Shown here: positions 47,590 through 54,654 of the stretch, one piece after another
Position numbering within the stretch: position 1 is the stretch's first letter
Layout: every line of letters begins with the position of its first letter
DNA from: Candidatus Poribacteria bacterium
GTDB taxonomy: Bacteria > Poribacteria > WGA-4E > UBA9662
Direction of reading: 5' to 3'
DNA length: 54,654 bases
Assembly: GCA_030748495.1 (NCBI GenBank)
Contig: JASMLX010000034.1
Span: forward strand, 1-54,654
Position numbers and translations under genes: made by a program
The notes under the pieces: model-generated
The model's database searches: none
What the model saw: only the letters and a program-made list of their open reading frames with translations
Told to the model about the DNA's origin: nothing

Positions 47590-49179
47590 ATGCTAATAGG
47601 ATATGTCAGCGACGAGCGGTATGCGGCCTTGCCAGGGGTTTTGTTGGAATTCGAAGGCGGCGGGAGTTCCATCGAAGCCACATCCCGTGCAACCGGAGCA
47701 GTTTACGCCAATTTGACTAGCGGTTGTTACCGGGTAACCCTCTACAAGTCTGGCTATGGACAGAAAAGTGCCGAGATAGAGATCCATCCTCAGGCGCAAC
47801 CACATCATTTTCGATTACTGAGCGACGGGTTGCTGTGCTATATGTGGCCGAAGTGGGTTCAGGCTGGTGACCAGGCTGAATTCCGGGTACATTCAGTGGA
47901 AGAGTACAAGTTGGAGTTATGGCGATACGGACTGGACAAGGAACAGGTTCGCCTGATTGGCTGGTACGATGAACACGGTACAAGAGCAACCATGCAGATT
48001 ACACCCGATGGAGATTATACCCAAACCGGGGTCGAATGGAATCGTCAGGGTTATACCAGCCCACACCATTTACAGTTTTTGCAGGCGCCCGACCGCACCG
48101 GTTTATACTATCTGCATGCTAGTACACCGTCAGGCGGGTTCTTTTCCTGTCCCTGGATTGTGGCCCCGGCCCATCCGTCGGCCAAGATAGCCGTGCTGGC
48201 ATCCAATATCACCTGGAATGCTTACAATAACTTTGGCGGTCGCAGCAACTACATCAGCCCCGTCAAATTACCCGCACAACCAACGGTCAACGCCCGCATG
48301 GATCTAAAAAGGTACACGGATCCGGAGCATATCAACTATGATGCGGATACCTACGACCCGTTATCCTTTGATCGGCCGGAATTGATTAATCATATTCCGT
48401 TGGAGACCCAAATTACCGATCCGATTGCTGGCCGGTCTCCGAATCATATTGCGCCAGCTGAATGGCGCTTTCTGGGCTGGTTGGAGAGGGAGGATTTTGA
48501 CTATGATCTCTACGCTGAAACTCAGTTCCACTTTAATACCTTCAACTTGGATGATTATCAGGTGTTGATTATCAGTACCCACCCTGAATACTGGTCGCGA
48601 AAAATGTATTTCGATCTCAAAAGATGGGTATGGGAGAGAGGAGGTAAACTTCTATACTTGGGAGGGAACGGACTTAACGCAGAGGTCGAGTTTTTAGATC
48701 AAAGCACTATGATTGTCCAAAATGCGAACCAACGCCAATGGTCACAGGATCCTACTATCGAGAGTCGATTTCATGCCCGGGTGGGTGAATCTGAGGCCAA
48801 TTTACTGGGGATCGTTTACGACGATCGTGGGATTATGACGGCCGCTCCTTACCGTGCTGTGAATGAAAAACACTGGGTTTTCAATAACACCGGGTTGCAG
48901 AAGGGAGATACGTTTGGCCATGTCAGCTTGCACCAGCGAGTACCGGGTGGTGCTTCCGGCCACGAGACGGATAAGATATCTGTTTCTTCTCCGCCTGACG
49001 TTCAACTATTAGCCGTGGGATGCAACGCCGATCAAGGTGGAGCACAAATGATTACTTATGACACTGCTAGTGGGGGGCGGGTTTTTTCTGCCGGTTCTAT
49101 TACATGGGTCAGCTCTATCCTGATTGATGATCACATCTCTCGAATTACGGCCAATGTACTGGAAACTTTTTTGTCATGA
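47590..49179 (+). CDS. N,N-dimethylformamidase large-subunit-like protein
   Basis: A 529-residue protein. The first 75 residues form a carboxypeptidase-regulatory-like beta domain (LIGYVSDERYAALPGVLLEFEG...ANLTSGCYRVTLYKSGY). A beta-rich region follows, then from about residue 195 the DMFase C-terminal domain: NITWNAYNNFGGRSNYIS, FLGWLEREDFDYDLYAETQFHF, LIISTHPEYWSRKMYFDLKRWVWERGGKLLYLGGNG. The family hydrolyses formamides or related amides, but many members are uncharacterised. No signal peptide. AAGAAGGTAGAG precedes the ATG. Its stop overlaps the next gene's start (ATGA), so the enolase-superfamily enzyme is translationally coupled and should work on a linked substrate. Confidence 0.75.
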   Translation: MLIGYVSDERYAALPGVLLEFEGGGSSIEATSRATGAVYANLTSGCYRVTLYKSGYGQKSAEIEIHPQAQPHHFRLLSDGLLCYMWPKWVQAGDQAEFRVHSVEEYKLELWRYGLDKEQVRLIGWYDEHGTRATMQITPDGDYTQTGVEWNRQGYTSPHHLQFLQAPDRTGLYYLHASTPSGGFFSCPWIVAPAHPSAKIAVLASNITWNAYNNFGGRSNYISPVKLPAQPTVNARMDLKRYTDPEHINYDADTYDPLSFDRPELINHIPLETQITDPIAGRSPNHIAPAEWRFLGWLEREDFDYDLYAETQFHFNTFNLDDYQVLIISTHPEYWSRKMYFDLKRWVWERGGKLLYLGGNGLNAEVEFLDQSTMIVQNANQRQWSQDPTIESRFHARVGESEANLLGIVYDDRGIMTAAPYRAVNEKHWVFNNTGLQKGDTFGHVSLHQRVPGGASGHETDKISVSSPPDVQLLAVGCNADQGGAQMITYDTASGGRVFSAGSITWVSSILIDDHISRITANVLETFLS

Positions 49180-50291
49180 AAATCACTAAAATTGAAACTA
49201 TTCCCATTACTATGCCCATCAATCCTGAACGCGCAATTAGGAGCGGGCGTGGTTATCATACCAAATCACCTTTTGTTCTGATCAAGATTTACACCGACCA
49301 AGGGGTGGTCGGCTTAGGGGAGGTCTCCTGCACTCCTCAGTGGAATGGTGAGTGTCAAACCGCTGCAGTAGTGTTGATCGAAGAGTATTTAGCTCCTGTG
49401 CTGGTGGGAGAAGATCCAACCCGGATTGAGTATCTGGTTGGTTTGATTAGCAAGACAGTGGCCAATAACCCCTTTACCCGGTCGGGTTTGGAGATGGCGT
49501 TATGGGACATCTTAGGCAAGGTTGCAGGGTTACCTGTTTACCAGTTGCTGGGCGGGGCCATCCGAGATTTTGTGCCGACTAAATTTTCAGTTTCAGGTCT
49601 AGAGCCCGAACGGGCAGCGGAGATTGCGTCTTGGGCTGCAAGTCAGGGATTTCGAGCGATGAAAGTCAAAGTGGGCATTGAGCCGGAGGCAGATGTAGCA
49701 AGGGTAGAGGCTGTCCGCAAAGCGGTGGGAACTGAGGTGCGTCTTGGAGTAGATGCCAATGGAGGATGGTCGCCCCGGGTAGCGCTTCGAACCATTCCAC
49801 GCCTGCAGGCCTGGGATGTCTATTTCGTGGAGCAGCCGGTACCAGATTTGGATATCGCTTGGATGGCTGATGTTCGTCAGCAGGTGGACCTCCCCATTAT
49901 GGCTGATGAGAGCATCTATAATTTACAGGACGCAATGGCCATTGTTCGGGCTAATGCCGCTGATATTCTTTCCGTCTATGTTGGTAAAGGCGGTGGGATC
50001 AGCACCGCGCGCAAGATTGCTTCCGTGGCCGAAGCAGCGGGGTTAGTCTGCACTGTTGGGAGTAATCTAGAGTTAGGCATCGGCAACGCAGCTATGATCC
50101 ACTTGGCCCTGTCGACGCCAGCTATTGATGCGGAAACCTTTCCCTGTGACATTTTGAGCCCCTTCTATTATGACCAAGATATTTTGGTCGAACCTTTGCC
50201 TATTCAGGCAGGGAGGGCCAATGCCCCGGTGGGGGCCGGATTGGGAGTGGAACTCGACGATAATAAAGTGGATTTTTTTCGGGTGCGTTAG
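49176..50291 (+). CDS. Mandelate racemase/muconate-lactonizing enzyme family (dipeptide-epimerase-like)
   Basis: A 371-residue enolase-superfamily enzyme. The N-terminal capping domain (1-125) is followed by the TIM barrel with catalytic lysines in MKVKVG (Lys163, Lys165) and Lys271 (VGKGGG). Metal ligands are Asp193 (DANGG), Glu219 (VEQP) and Asp244 (ADES). Position and spacing match the MLE subgroup, which includes L-Ala-D/L-Glu epimerases, rather than mandelate racemase itself. The actual reaction (epimerisation or cycloisomerisation) cannot be fixed from sequence. It overlaps the DMFase-like gene by four bases. Confidence 0.9.
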   Translation: MKITKIETIPITMPINPERAIRSGRGYHTKSPFVLIKIYTDQGVVGLGEVSCTPQWNGECQTAAVVLIEEYLAPVLVGEDPTRIEYLVGLISKTVANNPFTRSGLEMALWDILGKVAGLPVYQLLGGAIRDFVPTKFSVSGLEPERAAEIASWAASQGFRAMKVKVGIEPEADVARVEAVRKAVGTEVRLGVDANGGWSPRVALRTIPRLQAWDVYFVEQPVPDLDIAWMADVRQQVDLPIMADESIYNLQDAMAIVRANAADILSVYVGKGGGISTARKIASVAEAAGLVCTVGSNLELGIGNAAMIHLALSTPAIDAETFPCDILSPFYYDQDILVEPLPIQAGRANAPVGAGLGVELDDNKVDFFRVR

Positions 50292-51023
50292 CACTGATAT
50301 CGGCACCTTTTACTGAATCCATCGAGGGTGGAAAGGGTTCTGTAAAAGAGTAGGGAATTTAGTCTCCTGACAGATGCAAAATTGTTGTATTGAAAATTGA
50401 CGCGTTGCTATGAACCAGAAATCGATACTACTGAACCCATGCCCTGATCGCAACTCGATTATAGGAGTAAATAGGAAACCTGAGTCAACTGATTGGTGGG
50501 GTTAGCTCGAGTTCATCTCGATCATCCAAACGAGTAATCGATCTCCTTGGATTGACGGGTATTTTTCACGAGAAAGCGTCGTCGCAACAATTGAAGTTAT
50601 GGTTTCGATTGATCCGTCAGGTCTATTTAAGCTGGAAATTTTCCACACTGGATACTACGTCAGAGCTGGGTGAGCTGCGGTTAATCGAGTAAAACTGGGA
50701 GCCGGATATGACGATTACTGTTGCGGACCATTGAGTTAGCAGGGGACCTGGGGCGATTAACTATCTTTTCAGACCCTGACAGATTCGATTACTGAAAAAG
50801 CTATGTGATTTTTATTGTATGAGACTTTCGCCCGGCTGGCATTCTGTTCCAATGTTCTGACAATACTTGGCGAGCCTACAATCGCAGATTCGCCAACTAC
50901 GTCCTCTATACTTATTCAAAAGTATACTTGGGCAAGGGCTGATCCGACTTCTGTAAAAGCCAAATAGGAATCGGTAGTTGAAACTATGGGTTTCCTCTGA
51001 ATGAATCGTATAGGTGTTTATCT
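50292..51023. other. 730-base stretch without a confident gene
   Basis: No complete gene seen. A plus-strand read near 50545-50690 (LGLTGIFHEKASSQQLKLWFRLIRQVYLSW) looks like old coding sequence but I cannot name its family. The region lies between convergent genes. Confidence 0.35.
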
Positions 51024-51770
51024 TTAATTGATTCTGCGTCCGTTTCTCAGTACAGGGAATTGATCGCCAATCGGCTGTCCCGTTTTCTTGAGAATAACAT
51101 CAGGAACGTGATACTGGGGAACATAACCACGACGAGTGCTATTTTGACTGGTGTTAGGCCCACTCATGTGAAGGGTCAGTGAACTGAAGATGGCAACCTG
51201 TCCAGCTTTCATTTCGACAGGGATAGCACCACTATCATCCAAAGACTTGGCACGCAACCCACCGTAAACTTGCTGATTTGGTTCTTCGTTTTCATGCTCC
51301 AAAACTCCCCATTCGTGTGATCCCGGTAGTACCCAGATACAACCATTATCCAAATTTGAATTGCTAATAGCTGTCCAGCAGGTAATATAGGCTAGGGGGA
51401 TAGTTTCAGTATAACCGGAGTCTTGATGCCAACTGAAAGTTTTACCTAGTTTGGGTGGTTTGATGGCAGCTTGGTTCCAATACAGGTCGGCATTTGGTCC
51501 AATAAAAGCATCGCACGCTTCCAAGTAGATCTCGGACTTGACGAATTCGGCGGCTACCTGGCTTCGGTTGTGAACCTGCCCATAAGACCTCCGTCCCTCA
51601 GCTGCTAGAATAACCTTGGGATCACCAGTGGTCTTTGCTTCTTCAACTCCTTCCCGATATAGGCGATCCATCTCATTTGTCATGGACTGAAGTTGATCTC
51701 GCTCAATGACGACATCAGTAACGAAATACCCAAGCTCCTGAAATTGTGTTTTATCTTTTTCACTGATCAT
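51024..51770 (-). CDS. Phytanoyl-CoA dioxygenase (PhyH) family protein
   Basis: A 248-residue Fe(II)/2-oxoglutarate oxygenase with a complete active site: His115 and Asp117 in SWHQDSGY, His201 in TLHMSGPNTSQNSTRR, and Arg213 for 2-oxoglutarate. The N-terminal helix-strand (KTQFQELGYFVTDVVIE) and the DNGCIWVLPGSHE strand are typical. AGAAGG lies 11 bases before the ATG, rather far. Its nearest look-alike in this window is the 6945-7691 protein. Substrate unknown; isolated gene. Confidence 0.88.
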   Translation of the reverse strand: MISEKDKTQFQELGYFVTDVVIERDQLQSMTNEMDRLYREGVEEAKTTGDPKVILAAEGRRSYGQVHNRSQVAAEFVKSEIYLEACDAFIGPNADLYWNQAAIKPPKLGKTFSWHQDSGYTETIPLAYITCWTAISNSNLDNGCIWVLPGSHEWGVLEHENEEPNQQVYGGLRAKSLDDSGAIPVEMKAGQVAIFSSLTLHMSGPNTSQNSTRRGYVPQYHVPDVILKKTGQPIGDQFPVLRNGRRIN

Positions 51771-51905
51771 GTTTGAAAAAACCTTCTTCGATAGATTAAT
51801 AGCATATGATAGACCGTTAGGTATGTCATATGCTAGTGATTGTTATTAACTTCGAATACATTTTGAAATCTTACGATAGATCGGATCGTAAAATCCAAAA
51901 AGCAA

Positions 51906-52915
51906 CTACAAGGGTAATCTCAGTAATAATAGGACTGACGTAGTTGAAGAATCAAGAATATAGCGAGGCTCTTGAAGATAAACTCCAACTGGAGGTCGAA
52001 TAATATCTGGCTTCAGTGCCCAACGGCTGCTACCACTGGTGTAGTCTTTCCACTCCAAACCTACCACAGCTGGCAATGCCAACATGATATGGTTAGGCTG
52101 TTTGCCGGCCTTGACAGCCTGACAACGCTCAATCCGGCCCTCTTGTTTGAGCCCTCGATATTCTGGGTATCTTCTGGTCGTTGTTGGACTTGTGTTTCAT
52201 CTAGGTAGGCCTCCTGGTTACTGATCAAGAAGCCTGGAGTTCTATCATCAGCCTCGACTCGATAGGAGATCATCCATCCAGACTCTTTTCAGTGGCTTCT
52301 CTGTGCTTGCGGCTGGAACTCAACATCTCTAATCGCTCGATTTCCTCTCCCGTTAGGCTTGACTTGACGATTGGACTTCAGACCTACAAAAAAGGACCAA
52401 CCCCAGGTAGGCAGCATCTTGAAGTCACCTGGTGACGAGTACCACCAATCCCAGAGTACACAATCCGGCTTCAAACCAGGCTCCCGTGCTGTTTCCAGCA
52501 TCTGTGGCAGCTGGTCATTCCGGCTTAGTCCGTCACTCTCTTGGTCGAAAAGGCACCAATCGACAGGGATTGAGATATCTCCATCTGTCCACCACAGTGT
52601 GATCAGATTGATGCCCTCAACTACCGCTCGATGTTTTGCTGACCAATGGTGTCTGACCAGCTCAATGTGAGAACCATCAGGCTTATCTAGTGCCGAATCA
52701 TCAGCCACCAGATAAGCTGAATCGAGCTGAACCAGGTTCTCCACTTCCAGCTACAACACCTCAGGGTCGGCTTCAATCCGCCCAAGCAGAGGTGTGTAGG
52801 CGTCAGGCGAGATCTGGCCGGTTGTACTTCGAGCCGCTTCAGTAGGTGAGGCTACTTTGAGCGAGGCGATCAGCCACAGAATGTAGTCTTCGGCTTGGCA
52901 TTTTGGTGGATTCAC
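51906..52915 (-). pseudogene. IS701-like transposase pseudogene
   Basis: Starting at GTG 52915: NPPKCQAEDYILWLIASLKVASPTEAARS...LLGRIEADPEVL, where the family reads ALW the TGG has become TAG. After the stop: LVQLDSAYLVADDSALDKP (first catalytic Asp in VADDS), GINLITLWWTDGDISIPVDW, VLWDWWYSS (second Asp), GWSFFVGLKSNRQV. Downstream frames give GRIERCQAVKAGKQPNHIMLALPAVVGLE, the family's C-terminal block. At least one stop and one or two frameshifts; non-functional. End coordinate is approximate. Confidence 0.8.
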
Positions 52916-53003
52916 TGGTGGTCTTATTCAAGAATTAGCCTGGCCATCAGACATGATTTGGCGCCCAACTGCGTCAGTCCTATAATAATGAATGCTGGTA
53001 GTG

Positions 53004-53722
53004 CTAAATCATAGCTGATTTCCTGTCCCAATTATATTCTCCGATCAACCACTTCATGACTTCAAAATGATGTTCCCATTTCTTGGAAACAGAAGATGTC
53101 TTTCTGACAAATCTGCCTCATCTTGGTCGAATCATATTGTTACCGCCTTCAATCTAACTGGTTTCACCGGTCCCTTTTTGGCCAATCCGATGTTTCTCCT
53201 GTGGCAAACACTGATAACAATGCCAAGGCTCACTTCTAGAACGACAAATGCGGTCTTGAGATGGTATTTCTACCAAAAAGTAGTTGGCTGATACTTAGTC
53301 TCTTTTTCCTACATGCCAGCCAACTAATTGCTGACTCCCTCTACCGATTGCAAGCCTAAGCCAGACTGTGTTAGCTTTGGAATCAACCAAAGACCACATT
53401 TCATCCAACTCTAAAATATCTTCCGGCCCAGGATCTATTAAGACTTGATCTGGAGAAAGATCCTCCAATTGATTTTTTTTATCCAGTTGATAACTGTTTG
53501 CGGAACAACAGCATAGATTCTTGGCCAGCCGGTCAAAGAAGCTGTTTCTGGGTCGGTTTTTAGAATCGGTTCTGTTTTCTCTTCCGTGTCAGGTGAAGAG
53601 TCTGGAAGCTTGTAAGCTTGACAATCTAGGCCATAAATCATCTGATTTCCAGAAGCGGTAGTCCCATTTTGGGCTCTATTTTGGCTCTGACAAGGAGGAC
53701 AAATTTGATGTTCTATAATCAT
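53004..53722 (-). pseudogene. IS1-family InsA-InsB remnant with -1 slippery site
   Basis: InsA part from 53722: ICPPCQSQNRAQNGTTASGNQMIYGLDC (zinc-finger-like) and the helix-turn-helix PETASLTGWPRIYAVVPQTVINWIKK. At ATA AAA AAA ATC (near 53468-53479) the heptamer A AAA AAA is in the right register for the -1 shift used by IS1. The -1 frame continues KKNQLEDLSPDQVLIDP...LELDEMWSLVDSKANTVWLRLAIGRGSQQLVGWHVG, then a TAA after GKRD. After further breaks come IEGGNNMIRPR (catalytic Glu region) and RKTSSVSKKWEHHFEVMKWLIGEYN. The stops make it inactive. Confidence 0.82.
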
Positions 53723-53966
53723 AAAAGAAACAAATTCTAGACTTTATAAAAGAGTGTTATCAGCTAACATTGGACACTACCGCCAAATTTAAAGATATCA
53801 GCCCAATAGCGAGATTGAACCTGATCAAAGGTTTGATTGACACCTTTGTATACCTCCAATTAAATAGTTTCTATGACCAGTAGAAAGAAGAGGGGGTACC
53901 AACTAAGAACAGTTGATACCCGTCAAAAAGAGAATCAATAGTAGTTTGGGTAAAAGAATCTAAGAA
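53723..53966. other. Short stretch with a possible LRR scrap
   Basis: About 240 bases. The read KFKDISPIARLNLIKGL near 53782-53835 resembles one internalin-type repeat like those at 28.8-29.2 kb; too short to be sure. Confidence 0.3.
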
Positions 53967-54448
53967 TTAGTTTTGGCTGCGGCCAGGTCTGCCGCCACCA
54001 CGCCTTTCACCGCAATTGCGACCACCACTAGACCTGTCTCCGCCACGCATACGATTTTGTTGAGGTTGCTGCCACTTTTCAAGTTTAGCCAACTGCTCTT
54101 CAGTTAACACTGTTTCAAGTCCTGATTTAAATTCACTGTTAACTGATTGTATCTTTTCACGAATTGCTTGAAAAGCACTGGATTGTCCGATTTCTGCTGT
54201 GGTTCTCTTCAAATCATCATAAGCTTTTTGGAAAACGGGGCGGGCCTCGGTCAAAGTTTGATCGTCACAGCTTTGATGGAGAAAGTGAGTTCTATTCATG
54301 AACCGCCGATGAAGGTGGTTGCTAGATCCATCCGCCCACTACCACAACGTTGACCACCGCGTTGACGTTGATCACCTCCCTGGCGCTGACGCATCCCGGT
54401 AACCACTGTCGTGCAAATTGCTAGAGTTAAAAACTATTTCCTTCTCAT
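53967..54448 (-). pseudogene. Spy/LTXXQ-like periplasmic protein, disrupted 5' end
   Basis: AGAGGAG nine bases before ATG 54448 starts MRRK, a TAG, then FLTLAICTTVVTG, the rest of a signal peptide. A frameshift near 54310 is needed to reach the intact frame 54299-53967, which encodes a helical protein: RPVFQKAYDDLKRTTAEIG, FKSGLETVLTEEQLAKLEKWQQ. The latter carries the LTEEQ motif of Spy/CpxP-like periplasmic chaperones. The tail is Arg/Gly-rich. The combination of one stop and one frameshift means either a pseudogene or base-call errors at a low-complexity GGT/CAACG-repeat region. Confidence 0.5.
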
Positions 54449-54654
54449 AATTGCATCTCCTCTAGTTGGGTTAGCATAGTGTCGTTTGACACGTTTTTTA
54501 TTTAGTTAGACAAGTGTATTGGTACCTACCTGCAGCCTCAGACAAAATTAATTGGATTTTGTTTGGGAAAAATAATTTCCCGAATTTACATAGCTAGTGC
54601 AACATCTAGCGTGATTTTCTGATTCAAAAATAACTCAGCAGGCATCGATCCGCC

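Noticed and set aside
1..54654. CRISPR array, phage or defence system
   Set aside because: No array of regularly spaced repeats, no cas, phage structural, toxin-antitoxin or restriction genes were seen on either strand.

Overview
This is a bacterial chromosome segment, most likely Gram-negative (lipoprotein and Tat signals, planctomycete-type exported cytochrome proteins). The mix of many phytanoyl-CoA dioxygenase (PhyH) and Gfo/Idh/MocA genes, sulfatase remnants, PSCyt1/PSCyt2/PSD1/DUF1501 proteins, a lone EutN/CcmL protein and many decayed insertion sequences resembles Candidatus Poribacteria or another PVC-like, sponge- or marine-associated lineage. That placement is an inference from gene content; there is no rRNA or marker tree here.

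Layout. 1-1151: end of a NarK-type nitrate/nitrite transporter. 1.2-6.9 kb: two intact Gfo/Idh/MocA oxidoreductases among debris (Hpt, PhyH and sulfatase remnants, a broken IS630). 6.9-19.2 kb: the conserved core, almost all on the minus strand. In transcription order it runs pheS, proA, tRNA-Pro(GGG), hom, lysC, yceD, rpmF, fabH, fabD, fabG, acpP, fabF, folK, then a PhyH gene. It covers fatty-acid initiation and elongation, the aspartate-family entry steps, proline synthesis and folate synthesis. 19.4-26.1 kb: PhyH, Gfo/Idh/MocA, a GT39-like membrane glycosyltransferase, an MFS transporter, a EutN/CcmL vertex protein and an unknown 376-aa protein. 26.1-29.3 kb: an insertion-sequence graveyard (three transposase remnants) beside a broken leucine-rich-repeat gene.

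29.6-37.6 kb holds the most interesting unit: four collinear genes for exported proteins. They are a PSCyt1-WD40 protein, a PSCyt2/PSD1 protein, a Tat-exported DUF1501 protein and a PPC-domain protein. The first gene appears to end at a UGA that falls exactly on the first cysteine of an HMA metal-binding motif (GMT-UGA-GAC). The frame stays open for 57 more conserved HMA codons, and a SECIS-like hairpin lies just after the UGA. The best reading is a selenocysteine-containing HMA domain fused to a cytochrome/WD40 protein; a recent nonsense mutation is the main alternative.

37.8-39.2 kb is IS and Gfo/Idh/MocA debris. 39.4-44.5 kb is a plus-strand dioxygenase island: a tandem PhyH fusion with one degenerate half, two further PhyH genes and a SUMF-type lipoprotein. 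44.9-46.0 kb is a GluR0-like ligand-gated K+ channel. 47.6-50.3 kb is an overlapping pair, a DMFase-like protein and an enolase-superfamily enzyme. 51.0-51.8 kb is another PhyH. 51.9-53.7 kb holds IS701-like and IS1-like remnants, the latter with its -1 slippery site. The window ends in a broken Spy/LTXXQ-like gene. The core genes are intact, whereas the accessory regions show heavy gene decay.
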